Part shown: positions 1 to 10,921 of the stretch, piece after piece | Layout of the letters: each line of letters starts with the position of its first letter | Position numbering within the stretch: the first letter of the stretch is position 1 | Origin: Lineolata rhizophorae | Lineage: Eukaryota; Ascomycota; Dothideomycetes; Lineolatales; Lineolataceae | DNA length: 64,000 nt | Direction: 5' to 3' | Assembly: GCA_010093515.1 (NCBI GenBank) | Contig: MU001685.1 | Span: 599,851-663,850, forward strand | The notes under the pieces: model-generated | Seen by the model: the letters and a program-made list of their open reading frames with translations, nothing else | What the model was told of the DNA's origin: nothing | Database searches by the model: none | Translations under genes and position numbers: made by a program

Positions 1-1134
1 GAAGCGCCTGCAAACATCGCACACCCGCGTCCCAACGTCCTCCCACTATCCAAGCCCTTCCCCATGCCGGCGCTGCTCGTCCGTCGCCGACCTTCTCGTC
101 CCTCTTTCCCTCCTCCGGCCCTCCCCTACTCACTCTCCCCACTGCGCAAAAGATGAAAGCTCTGGGCAACAGCACCGGGCCTCTAAAGAACGCTTCGTCA
201 AGTAGGTACGTATGTATGTACACGGCAGGAAAAGGAAGGATCTGCGCGCTCCGGCACGAGCGAAGGGGAAGCGAGTCGCCGGCCGGCACCTTCACGGCCT
301 GTCGCCGCGTGCGCGAACGCGGAACAAAAAAAAAGGAAGGTTCAAAGAACTAAACAGGAGGGGGAATCTCGAAGACAGAGGAGGCCCTTTTGCCTCTCCG
401 CTCTGGCCCTCGCGCCGGAGGAGACGGAGGGGCGAAAGGGGAAAAGACGCGGCGATGTCAGATTACGTACTACTAGCCACTGATCGAATCGATTGAGGCG
501 ATGCAGCAGAAAAAATCACAGGTAAATACAAGGAAGCAAAGAACAAAAAAAAAAAGCAAAGAAGGGGACAGGTTTTCTTTTCGTGGCGCTCAGTGTGAGA
601 AACGAAAAACGCCGCTCGCTGATGCTCTTTGATGCCGAAAAAGGAACGGGACTGAGACGCAAGCGGGGAAGACAAGCCAAGCCAAGCAATCAAGCAGTCG
701 AGAACGGCGGAAGACAGGCGGACTAATTACGATGTATGAAGTATGCACAGCCCGGGGGGGAAAGGAAGAAGGAAGAAGGGAAGAAAAATCGGACAGACAA
801 CGCTGTTGAGGTATAGAGTTGACATCAGTCGTACAAGATGTATGTTGTTTGTGTGCGTGTGTGAGTATGTGGAAGGAAGCGTGCAATCCAGCTGTTTAGG
901 CCGGGACGCCAGTCATCACGTCATCGCCGTCGGAACGGAATGTAAATTCCAATTCCTCGAACACTCTACTCGAAAGCCAAAAAAGTAAACACCGCACACC
1001 ATGCACCTTAACCCGCCCTTCCCGCCAACTAGCACGACCAGCACCGCCAACCTTCACCTCCAGCAAGAAGCGTCTCCTGCCGAATAGCAGAAGCGCCAAC
1101 CACAACGCTTCGCTTCCCCAGCCCGCACCCGTCG
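1..1134. other. Left edge, no gene seen
   Basis: This stretch lies beyond the 3' end of the first minus-strand gene. It is rich in purine runs and A tracts (for example around 541-560), and its short open frames show no recognisable family or splice-linked coding signal. It may contain untranslated sequence of the neighbouring gene or of a gene outside the window. Confidence 0.5.
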
Positions 1135-2075
1135 TCATGACCACCCCAGGCTTGCCAGCAGTGCGGCGCTCTCGCGCGGCACAATGGTGTTATACTGGCA
1201 GGCGCGGACCGTGGAGCCCTTCCTGAAAGAGTTGATGCCCTTGACGAGCTTCCACTCCTCGGATCCCGGGATGACGAAGAGGAGGTTCTTTGCGTTTGTG
1301 TCGCGCACGTGCACGCGCAGGATGGCGAACGAGGACGACGTGGTGGAGGCGGTACTCTGTTGAGCAAAAGGGAATGCAGAGGCGTCAATTAGAAAATGTC
1401 GCTCGAGGGACAGGTACGCGTTGGAGCGAAGAGAGGAAACGAGAAACGAAAACCCGGCTCGACCTCGACGTCCACATTCAACTATCTTCAATGCCACGAC
1501 CAGCGTTGGGTGCGCTAGCGTCCGTACTTCTTCAAAAGCGACGGACGTGACGAGCAACAACAAAAATCGCACTCCTGGCCAAACTACAAATAAAGGCGGA
1601 AAAAGCTAAAGGGAGAAAAAAAAAAGGACAAGAAAAACTCACCTCGACTTTACAAATAGTCCAACTCTTCAAATCCCACTCCCTCTGCCCCACGCCCCTG
1701 ACGTCGTCGTCGATGAAGAACCCCTCCGAATCGATGCGCAGAATCAGCCCGTCCGTCACGCTCCCCTCGCCGGCCCGCAGCTGGGCCACCGGCTTCGGGA
1801 ACATGTTGTTGAAGTGGTACACGGCGCGGATGATGATCTTCTTGGGGTCCTGCGTGGCATAGGGCCCCCTGTGCGACGGCGGCGGCGGCGGCGTGGTCCG
1901 CGCCGTCGACTGGCTCGGCGCGTACGAGAAGGACGACTCCGACACGATGGACGACTGGCTCGAGTGCTTGGCCGGCTGCCGCGGCCGCTGCTGGTCGTAC
2001 GGCCGGAACGAGTAGTCCGTCTCGGTGCCCAGGTGCGTCTTCGCGTACGGCTGGCGCGGCGGAGGAGCCGGTGGC

Positions 2076-2109
<34 letters not shown>

Positions 2110-3457
2110 CTTGCTGCCTGCGCGGCGGCACGCTCGACACCCCCGACGCGGAGCGCGCGTAGATGTCGGTGCGCTCGCCGACGCCGTACGTGGGACGAGA
2201 GCCAGCGTCGGCGGCGTGGCCGGCGGCGGCCCTCTCCCTTTCGCGGGCCAGCTCGCGCTCCCTCTGGCGCGCCTTCTCCCGCTCGAGGGCCTCCTGCCTG
2301 GCCTTCTCCCTAGCCTCGTCGTCCGCCTTCTTCCTGCGCTCCGCCTCCTCGCGCTCCAGCTTCTCGCGCACCTCGCGCTCGAGTTTGTCGCGCACCTCGC
2401 GCTCCCTGGCCTCCTTGTCGGCGCGCTCCTTCTCGCGGGCCTCGCGCTCCTTGCGCGCGATGCGCTCGCGCGCCTCGCGCTCGCGCGCCTCCTTCTCCCG
2501 CGCCCGCATCTGCTCCCACTTGCGCTTCTCCTCGGCCACGCGCCGCTGCCGCTCGTCCTCGGCCTTCTTCCGGGCCGCCTCCTCCTTGCGCCGCGCCTCC
2601 TCGGCCGCCCGCCGCCGCTCCTCCTCCTTCTTCTTCGTCTCCGCCCGCGCCTTCTCCCACGCGGACGGCCCGCTCGACGAGGGTTGCGGTCTCTTCGGTT
2701 GCTCCGGCTGTGGTGGTGGTGGTGGTGGTGGCGGCGGCGGTGGTGGTTGTGGGGGAGGTGCTTGAGGCTCCGGCTCCGGCGGCGGTGGTGGTGGCGGTGG
2801 CGGCGGCGGGGGAGCCTGCTGTTGATGTTGGTGTTGATGCGTGTAAGTCCCCTGCGGACCGGCACCACCCGGCATCGGCCCTGAACCTGCACTGTCTCCT
2901 CCTCCTCCTCCTCCTCCTCCTCCTCCGCCTCCCCCTCCAGTCGCATACCCGTTCGTCCTCTGCCCCGCCCCTCCTCTCGCCCTCCCCTCCCCACCACCAC
3001 CACCACCACCACCAACACCACCCCCGGCCGCAAACCCGCCACCCCCCTGCGCATTCCCAAACGCCCACCCAGCCAGGCCGACAGCGACGATGAGCACGAC
3101 GACACCGCCTCCGCCCGAACCGCCGCCGCCGGAGCCGTCGCCGGCCACCAGCTGGGCGGACCAGCGGCGCAGAGGCGGCGCCAGCAGGCCCCACAGCGCC
3201 ACGGCCGCCAGCGCGCTCGCCGCCCCGGCCACGAAGCTGTTGCGCTGCGGCCGCAGCGACGGCAGGTACACGAAGCCGCCGCCCGCGCTGTGCGGCGGGA
3301 TGATGAAGATGTCGTAGTTGCCGGGGGGGAGGCCGCCGGCGCCGGCGCCAGTGCCGCCGGCGCCGCGGTGGGAGTGCGTGCCCGAGGTGGTTTTGGGGTT
3401 GTCGCCGTGGGGAGGAGGCGGTGGTGGTGGTGGTGCGCCGTGGCCGGTGCCGTCCAT
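1135..3457 (-). CDS. Proline-rich coiled-coil protein with membrane segments, unknown function
   Basis: Two exons (3457-1643 and 1356-1135) join in phase at a GTGAGT donor and a CAACAG acceptor, giving about 678 residues. The N-terminus is rich in Pro, Gly and His. Two hydrophobic stretches follow (about residues 75-95 and 110-125), then long Gly and Pro runs, an Arg/Glu/Lys-rich coiled coil (about 260-410), a poly-Gln run coded by about ten CTG-strand triplets near 2077-2107, and a compact C-terminal region beginning near YHFNNMFPKPVAQL and ending in LLASLGW. That last part alternates beta-like strands and ends in a helix, so it could be a small folded domain, perhaps PH-like; this is inference. 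I do not recognise the family. The coiled coil plus hydrophobic segments suggest a membrane-anchored scaffold. Low-complexity coding creates long false frames on the other strand. Confidence 0.8.
2077..2107 (-). repeat. CAG/CTG triplet run coding poly-Gln
   Basis: About ten uninterrupted triplets lie inside the coding region of the proline-rich protein and encode a glutamine run. Such tracts readily change length between strains. Confidence 0.85.
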
Positions 3458-6429
3458 TGTGCGGGATGTTGGGGAGGGACGTCGGGGTGAAGAGGCGTGC
3501 GGTGTGGATGAGGTGCGGTCGGGCTAGGACCTAGGCCGGCGACTGCACCGCCTTGCTCCGATCTGCCTGGTTCCTAGCTGTTCGCCCGCCTAGACGCCGG
3601 ACGCCGACGCCGACGACGACGACGACGACGCCGCCGCCGCAGCGGCTAGGTGCGTCGCGGCTGTGTGTATGCGGGTGCGTGTATGTGTGTGCGTGTGGGA
3701 TAAGAGGGAGTCGTGGGTATGACGCCGTTGGCAGAGGGCGGACGTGTCTGGTTGTCGCAAGCCGGGCCGCGCGGTCGGATATGAGGGCATGGGGCAGCGG
3801 CGTCAGGAAGGAAGTGTGAGCGCAGACGGGCAGGCAACGGACGAGTCGAGCCGAAGAGGATGTGGTTGCGTGGTTCGGAGAGCGCCGGTGGGTCGGTGGG
3901 TTGCGCTCGTTGTCTCAGATCAGGTGGCTGTGTGAATATGTAGGTGTGTGTATGTGTGTGTGTTTGTATGTCTATCTGTGCGTGCACAACCGGTACGTTG
4001 CGGCGACGGGGGATGAGGAGGAAAGAGAGAAAGAAGAGGAAGAATTGCTTCTGCCCGGCTTGTCTCTGCTTTCCTTCCCTAAAAGCTTGACAAGTCTAGG
4101 GAACCCCCCGGGGGGGTATGTGCGGGTGTCCGTGTCCTGGCGTGTCGCTGGGGCGGCGTGTGACGAAGGCGAGTCGGGCCCGGCTCTCGATAACTGGCAA
4201 ATTTGGTTCCAAGACAAGTAAGCTCGGCGCCGCCCATCCCCCTCCCCCCGCCAGGCTCCCGGGGGTGTTTGCTTCGGGGCGTGTGATATGTGTGTGGGTG
4301 TGGGTGTGGGCGTGGGCCGGGGCTGTCAACAAACCTCTCGGACGGGACAACAGCGAGTCGGGCAACACAACGGTCGCTGGACCGAAGTGCTTCCAGAAGG
4401 GTCGGGAGGAACAAAATAGACGGACGAGCCGGCGGTGGAGAAAACTACGGAAGCAAAAAGGGAGAGAGGCGGCAAAAAAAAAAAGGGCCGAAGCCAATTG
4501 TTTTGGCTGGCCAATTCTTCTTTTCCCTCTTTTTTTTACTCTTTGGCTCCCCTGTTGTTTTGGCTGCGGGCGGCGGCCGCGGGTCGGTTTGTTGACCTCC
4601 TCCGCCGGCCAGCGCCCGGCAACGGGGCCTTCCCCGGGCTGCACCCAACCGACGCTAGCACGCCCCGGCCCGCATCATACAGCGCGCGCCTCGCCCAGCC
4701 ACACCACGCCGTCCGCACGCTCCCTCACAAGAGTCGCTGCGCTCCGGCACGCCTAGCCCCCGGGTGCAAGGCTAGGTTGTGCGGCACACACACACCCACG
4801 GCTGGCTGGGGAGCTCTTGCTCTGCTTCCGCCCGCGCTGCTCCTTGTCGCCCCTCTGCTTCCAATGGACCGTCTTCCCCGCTTCCGTCCCCCGGTTTCAC
4901 TCGCCGGCGCTGCCGGAGTCGGCTGCATGATGATGATGACGATGATGATGTGGTCGCCGGCTGGTGGTGGTGGGTGCCCTGTCAGCCTGTGCCGTCCCGT
5001 CCCGTCCGTCCCACGCTGGCTCGAAACGGTCTCCCCCCGGCCGCCACGGAGCCACGCCGTTGTTGACCAAGTTCCCCCCCCTCTCCGAGTCTCCGGGTCC
5101 CAAGCCTTCGGTGTCAAGGTCAATTCTCATCCAGTCGATTTAAAGCGCGTCCGTCTTGACCGTTGCCTGTCTACAGACATAGGTATGTATCTCTTCTACG
5201 TACACACTCCGTATCTGGACGGGTTCGACTCGTCTGCTTCGTCTCCGTGCGCACCCCGGTCAATCCCGTAGTTCCTGGATCCAATTCCCCCCGCAAGTGG
5301 CTTTCCTGTTTTCATTTCAATTTCCTCTTTTTTCCTTTTTTCCCCTTCGTTTCCCCCGCTCCGGCTCCCTTCGAACCACTCGACCCTCCAGTCGCACCCG
5401 GCAGCCGCCGCCGCCGCCGCCGCAGCCGCAGCAGCAATGCTACATACATACGTCGTCCGAGCAGCCTCGCCTTGGTGCCTCGCGGGTCACACGCCTGCGG
5501 TTGCCACGGCAAACCCGTCGAGGGCCGGAAAATGCGTGCCCCGGGCCAATCGCGGCGCAGTGGCGGGTGGGCTCGCTCGCTCGCTCGCGGCGAATCAGAA
5601 AAGTCGGCCGCCGGGCGCGGCGCTGAGTGGTTGGCGCGGGCCGACGAATCGTAGGCGTCTGCTGTCGTGCTTCCTTCCCCTTCCCTTTCCTGTCGGAACA
5701 CATTTTGCGTCGACGCCGGCGGTTGGCGGCTAGCTGTGCGAAGAGCAATCCGAGCTCGCGCCCTGCCTCTTTCGTCCGGCCACTTTTGCGTTGTCCCGCT
5801 ATTCGGATATAATTCACTTCGGCAGTCGGCCGTGCTGTCTAGCTCTGCTGATCAACTGATTTCTGCGTTCTGAAGCACCCTCCCACCTAGAAGTATCTAT
5901 GGCAGGAAATGGAGCGTTTTGTCTGTTGACATGCTCTAATACTACCTACTTATTCTGTCAGTTCACCCCTTTTTGGTTCATCCCGCCGAGATGAGACCAA
6001 ATGGGTGCCTCCTAGATTCGGAAAAGGAGCTTCTAGAGGTGGTTCCGCTCGCATTGAACAGTTAGACTGGTCTTCATTCCATCATCGAAGTAGTTCAAAC
6101 ATTGATACTGGGAGATCTTGTCTGCGCCCGCAGCTAGCAGAGCCTCTGCCTGCCGCGTCGACCTGCTGTCGACATTTTGGCCATCTATCAAGTTGTTGGG
6201 CGTCTGTCAAAACAGACAAGATCAAACTTAGGACCTAGAGCGTCTTATTTAAGCATATTGATAGGTTTGCTCAACTGTGCGCTTTCTATATAGGCACAGA
6301 CAACTATGTGAAAGAAAATTTTGCACGCCTTTGTGCCAGTGTTGCGTGGTAAGTTACATCAGAACTACGGGTGATTATTTCCCTGGCGCAAACATTGTTT
6401 CCAACCCCCGAGCAGCTGATGTTTCGATT
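3458..6429. other. Long low-complexity spacer, no gene seen
   Basis: This is the upstream region of the minus-strand proline-rich gene. It holds GT/TG-rich microsatellites (about 3660-3700 and 3940-3975), a perfect C6G6 palindrome at 4104-4115, a GAT-type triplet run near 4925-4950 and GCC-rich tracts near 5400. Frames open here are compositional and hit no family I know. From about 5900 the base composition becomes more AT-rich, marking the change to the accessory patch on its right. Confidence 0.5.
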
Positions 6430-7277
6430 TTTAGCTGGTGTAGCATCCTCGTGATGTTCGAGAATAGCGATGCGCTCGCATTCAAGGTTCTTCGGTGCAT
6501 TGACGAGCCGAAACAAGTGCACATGGATGATGCAGCCGAGATTCCACAGGAGCTACTACAACGTAAAACTAAGTTTGGCTTTCGTCCTGGATGCAGTTAA
6601 GCAAATAGTCGTCGACGGGGCTAGTTTCCGTCAGCCCTTCCCCGAAAGTTTTCAGGTGATGAGAGCTGCAAAACAGTCACTTCCCTACTATGCCCGGCGT
6701 TATTCCCATAGCTTGCACAGCCTTTACGTACGTCCAGTGCAAGCTAGACCTCTCACGCGCAGAAGAGCACCTGTTGTCGCTCATAGTTGAGATAGCCTCA
6801 ATGCATGTTCATTTGCCTAACTTCTACATATGGTGGCAAGTTTCAATGCCATAGTAGGCACTGGAACTCGGCGCTTCTCACATTTCGTAGTTCGCTAATG
6901 CCAAGAAAAGGGCCCAGCGCCGTCGAGCGTACGCTGGGGAAACTCTACAATGTGTGTAGAAAATATGATTTTGCAGTGAGATACCTATCAGCGCTAAGCC
7001 GCCTGGAAATCGCTTGGGATAGCAAACACTGGGAAACATGCGACTGCCGTGTCGAGCTGGAGATTACTCTGGCAGGCTTGGAGCTCCACGATGGTGCAAT
7101 GTAAATAATGCTACTGAGAGTGAAGTTGCGGAAGTTTGGCGGCTGCATTTTTCTGTGGGCCCAGGATGCTAATCCGAAATCATCTGATGTGCAGGCATCA
7201 CCTCAGCCGTGCTATCAAAGACTTTCCTTCGGATCCATGGTTCGCACCTCATGTTGCGAGAGCAAAGGAACAACCCG
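6430..7277 (+). pseudogene. Decayed paralogue of the adjacent NLR-like TPR gene
   Basis: Three forward frames in succession match parts of the intact gene at 7881-9501. SFRQPFPESFQV matches KFRNSLAEECFQI, GVIPIACTAF matches GVWPAVNLAF, and KYDFAVRYLSALSRLEIAW with the later CDC matches NYDASAKFHTQALDYRRKA with its CDC. Two introns sit at the same places and in the same phase 2 as in the intact copy: 6836-6917, with a GC donor (GCAAGT), and 7101-7194. The reading frame changes at least twice before 6700 without usable splice sites, so the copy looks broken. An exon-like piece, 7195-7277, carries a further TPR-like segment (FPSDPWFAPHVARA) and ends in GTAAGT. No winged-helix or NB-ARC part could be identified to the left. 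This is host gene decay, not a mobile element. Confidence 0.6.
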
Positions 7278-7880
7278 GTAAGTTGCAATGACAGGACGGC
7301 ATCTTAGAATGCGTCACGAATCTTCGAGAGGCCAGGAGGTTTAAGCGAGAAGTCCTCGAAATTGGAAGATAGAGCAGACTTACAAGTCGGCGAGCTTCCC
7401 TGAGGAGCTATCATTTCCGTTTACACGTGCATATAGATCCGGGAAGCCGGCAAGGCTGAGCAGTGGCCACCATCAGAATCTGCATGCGTCGCGCTTGACT
7501 TGGGCTTTGTCATCGAGGTTTGCTCTGGCATGCCATTGAACTTGAAGAGCATTGCTTTACATAGCTTGTTGCGAAATAGCAGCCTAGAATGTACGAAATT
7601 GTGTTTGCGGTGAAAAGGTTGAAGTCAAGCTGGAATTGTCCTAGCTGCATACGGAAGTCACCACACGCATCTTTGTTTAGTTTGGAGAGAGCCAGCAACC
7701 ATCGTAAATCAGATCGTGATCTATAAAGCCACCGCCCAGAACAAGCTCCTTCTTCTCTCTTCATTTCTTCATCCATACGTCTCATTCCATCCTTTCCCGC
7801 TGCTATCGCGTCCGCGTTCCCCAGCCACTACATTTGCCATCAAGTCTAGTTCTGCACCTTCGGCCTTCCTCGGCGGCAAC
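7278..7880. other. Spacer and putative promoter between the two NLR-like copies
   Basis: The segment 7438-7515 is open and exon-like but I could not join it in frame to either neighbour. From about 7720 the sequence turns promoter-like: a TATA motif followed by a pyrimidine-rich leader up to the ATG at 7881. I see no NB-ARC P-loop in any frame here. Confidence 0.45.
7722..7728 (+). promoter_or_regulatory. Putative TATA box of NLR-like gene
   Basis: TATAAAG lies about 150 bp before the chosen ATG and is followed by a CT-rich stretch, the usual layout of a fungal core promoter. It supports a start at 7881 rather than continuation of a longer upstream gene. Confidence 0.4.
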
Positions 7881-9501
7881 ATGGAGACTGGCAAGCTTTC
7901 ACGATCGGCCTCTGGCTTGCTGAAAGTCATGTCCATTCTCAACAATGAAGGCATGGATGACGAAATGCTTAAGAAGGGCATTTCGGAAGTCACCCCATTA
8001 GCTACTTACCCCAAAAATCTCGACGAGTACACCGAAGCTAGAGAACAGCTTCTCGACTTCTTTGTCGTATACACTAAAGAAGACAGACAAAGTCTCTGCA
8101 TGCAACCGGATGTTCAAACGGCGATCGCTTCCAGGATGAATGCTAGGGAATGCGATGATGCCTACGCAACGGCGGCCATGGCTGTGGCAGAGTATTGGGA
8201 ACTTGACCCCGAGGCCCTCGACAAGTGTCCTGTTTGGAGCAGTCGCCAATCCGACATAATCTGTCAAGTTGGAAAGCTTGAAAGTGTTTTTCGGAGGCGA
8301 ATTCCGCAGCAGCCGTCGGATAGAGACTTATGGAGCCCAATTCTATTCCTGAAAGCCGCATAGTAGGTTAAAGAAGCGTTCCGCCATTGCGACTAAGCAC
8401 TAATATGTGTCTCTAGCATGATGGTCCATTCTGACAGCCAGCATAGAAGAGCTGACTCCCTTGCAAATCTTGCGGAACTTGCCTTTCGTAGCAAGCTGTG
8501 GGAATCGAGACCTGGTTCAAAGTCCATGATAGCAGACTGTTATCAGGTATCCTCTCTTGCGAACAGTTTCACGGACTCATGGAAGGCCATCGATTTGGCC
8601 AAAAAGTCAATTTCTCTCGTGGTCGCAGAAATTGATGAAGGCCGTATTTCGGGCTGTGCGCGAATGGCAAGGGCATACAACGTGCTTGGGTTATGCTACA
8701 CCCGCCAAAAATTTCGGAATTCTCTGGCCGAAGAGTGTTTCCAAATCAGCGTCCGCTCGTACAAAAGGCTGAGCGACGCGCCTTTCAGTGGAGTCTGGCC
8801 AGCCGTGAACCTTGCTTTTCTGCACCTTGCTCGAGGGCAACCAAACGACGCTGAAAAGGTCTTAAAGGATGCGGGATGTCTTGACCTTGCTGTGGCATTC
8901 AGCAAAGACAAGAAAAATACGGATTTCCCAGCCGAGTAAGTCATGATCAATCAAGGTCCATACGCTCTTAGCGGAATGCTTAACTCTTGAGGCTAATTCG
9001 GAAAGGATTGGTGCTGTCCTTCGCGCTGTTGGGCACATAAAACGGGCCGAGAAGAACTACGATGCATCAGCGAAGTTCCACACACAGGCCTTAGACTACA
9101 GACGGAAGGCCTATTCTTCTGCGCACTTCTGGATTTGCGACTGCTTGCATGACTGCGCCATTGACATGGTTCATCTCGGCCGTAGACAGGAAGCTGTGTG
9201 AGTCCCTCACTTTCCAAAGTGGCAGTGATGTTGGCAGACGTAGGCTGATATTTTATTTAGTCAGTTTTTCGAGAAAGCTCGTGAAATTTATGACAACAGC
9301 CTGAACTACAACTTTGCTGCTCAAAAAGGTCGGATCTTCTGGAACGGCAGCTGCCTACTGCAAGCTATGGAGAATGAAAATCACGCGACATGGATGGTAA
9401 AGGCAAGGTCGGAGTTCAGCAAGGTGACTACGTCTGATACCCTTCAACTAGTACACGGGCAGGAAAGGTGGAGTGCGTACATACCATTTGACAGCCTTTG
9501 A
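7881..9501 (+). CDS. NLR-like winged-helix/TPR protein lacking an NB-ARC domain
   Basis: Four exons, 7881-8362, 8417-8935, 9006-9197 and 9261-9501, join in phase to give 477 residues. Residues 5-110 look like the region after NB-ARC in fungal NLRs: a winged helix (LLKVMSILNNEGMDDEML), then AREQLLDFFVV and a short motif (SLCMQPDVQTAIASRM) at the place where those proteins read H-R-x-VQ. The rest is TPR-like helices (DSLANLAELAFRS, AYNVLGLCYTRQKF, NYDASAKFHTQALDYRR, AVQFFEKAREIYDNS), and the end (YIPF) resembles the VPF ending of many fungal NLRs. No P-loop, Walker B or effector domain precedes it. Fungal NLRs act in incompatibility and immunity-like responses; whether this truncated form acts as a decoy, a partner protein, or not at all is unknown. 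The acceptor at 9005 (AAAG) is the least certain junction. Confidence 0.65.
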
Positions 9502-10174
9502 TTAAGAGCGGCTCTGCTTGGGAATGCTACAGAGAAGGCATGTAACTAAAACTGCGCACGTGGAGACGCGGATACTCCAAAAACAACTTGGAGCGAGAGT
9601 TCAGGGGACACTTGAAAATGAAGCTGGAAACAGGAACGTCTACAGGGCCTAATGCAATGCTCGAATTAGCTTTTCGCCAGTTCGGGATAGCATTTGCCCA
9701 TCGAAGTTGGAAAAAGTGGCTCAAAGTTCGAGAGAGTATTTAGGTGAACTGAACAGATTTTTACGCTACGCAAGTAACTTGCTCAAGTTACCTCTTAACC
9801 TTATCCAGCTCGTATTTGGCGTTCAAGATAACCTAAACTAGGAATGGTTTCAGCTAGTAGACATTTTACCATACTTGAGCCGTTGGACTCAGTTTAAACG
9901 GCTCGCTTGCGTATGGAATAACTACTAATTTCTTCAGAGGTTCAAACTAGGTCTTGATTCAAGCGGTTCCGCATACAATCGACCAACTGTCCGCTCTAAA
10001 TAACAACCATAGTATCTACAATCCCGGCTACAGTTTGATAGTCGTGGATATTCTCCAAATCCGTGGAGTAGAGAGTGTCCTGAAAAGCCCATGAATACAA
10101 CGCCCCCAACACCTCGCTAGTATGCAACCGGTATTGTACAGTCTATGGCCAGATAGCTATGTGGATATGCCTGT
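9502..10174. other. Spacer between NLR-like gene and PAM18, no gene seen
   Basis: A moderately AT-rich spacer without a coding frame of note. It must hold the 3' ends of two convergent genes. No third NLR-like copy was found. Confidence 0.5.
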
Positions 10175-10641
10175 CTACCTCGACTCTTTCTCGAGCAGAT
10201 CCTTCGCCTCGTTGATTTTGGCGGCGAGGTAAGGGCTTCCGCCACGGTCCGGATGGTTTAGGAGCATCATCTGGCGATGTTTCTTGCGGATGAGTTCGCG
10301 CGAGAGACCACGCTCGCTACGATAGCATGGGTCAGCATACAGTGCGTCCTAGATAATACTAAATCGCAAAAGGACGGGAGACGTACGGAAGCTCGAGGAT
10401 GAGCGCAGCTTCGCGGCGGTTAATGCGTGGCTCGAATCCACCCTTGTAGAATGATCGGCCCAAGGCGCTTCCTCTTGAGCGACGTAGTGCGACTAAGCCC
10501 GCGCGGCCCTGTTGGCATTGTTAACTTGGTTTGCGATTGCGACTGAGGCATAAACTAGAGTGATAGTCCGTCGACGAAGGGGGAACGTACTAGGAAAGCA
10601 GCAGCGGCAACGCCAACGCCGGCAGCAAGTATAGAAGCCAT
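10175..10641 (-). CDS. PAM18: Mitochondrial import motor J-protein Pam18/Tim14
   Basis: Three exons, 10641-10591, 10508-10387 and 10316-10175, encode 104 residues, close to the short Tim14 proteins of other moulds and of animals. An N-terminal hydrophobic helix ([17 protein letters not shown]) is followed by a matrix segment and a C-terminal J domain with the invariant HPD at residues 79-81 ([11 protein letters not shown]). In the inner membrane, Pam18 with Pam16 stimulates the ATPase of matrix Hsp70 at the TIM23 channel and so drives presequence import. The first codon is supported by the membrane helix starting immediately. The gene is divergent from RLP24 across 280 bp. Family assignment is firm because of the helix plus degenerate C-terminal J domain layout. 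Confidence 0.93.
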
Positions 10642-10921
10642 TCAGTTCAATACCCGCCTTTGTCTGACACAAGGGCCCTCCGCAATAGTGAGAGCAGAGT
10701 GGTGAAAAGATTGAAAGCGGCGATGGGTCGGGATGAAGTTGGCTGGGGCGACTTTTCTCGCCGAAGTCCGGCTCGGCGGAGGTGAGCGCCAAGCCCGACT
10801 CACCGCCACAGGGAACGCCACCCGAGCTCGCTCCCCGCCTTCACAAAAAAAAGTTCGGCAGAAATTCGAAGCCGAACTGCAACACCACGACGCCTCTATT
10901 CCCACTAGGCACGCCGCCACT

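Noticed and set aside
1756-3105. Long frames overlapping the proline-rich gene on both strands
   Set aside because: They are Arg-, Leu- or Trp-run proteins made by reading triplet repeats in the wrong frame; the in-phase intron and normal C-terminal domain support only the minus-strand frame from 3457.
6430-6500. ILVMFENSD as a Walker B motif of an NB-ARC domain
   Set aside because: The stretch aligns better with a TPR segment of the intact neighbour (F-x-[ND]-S then LA-x-K), and no P-loop lies upstream.
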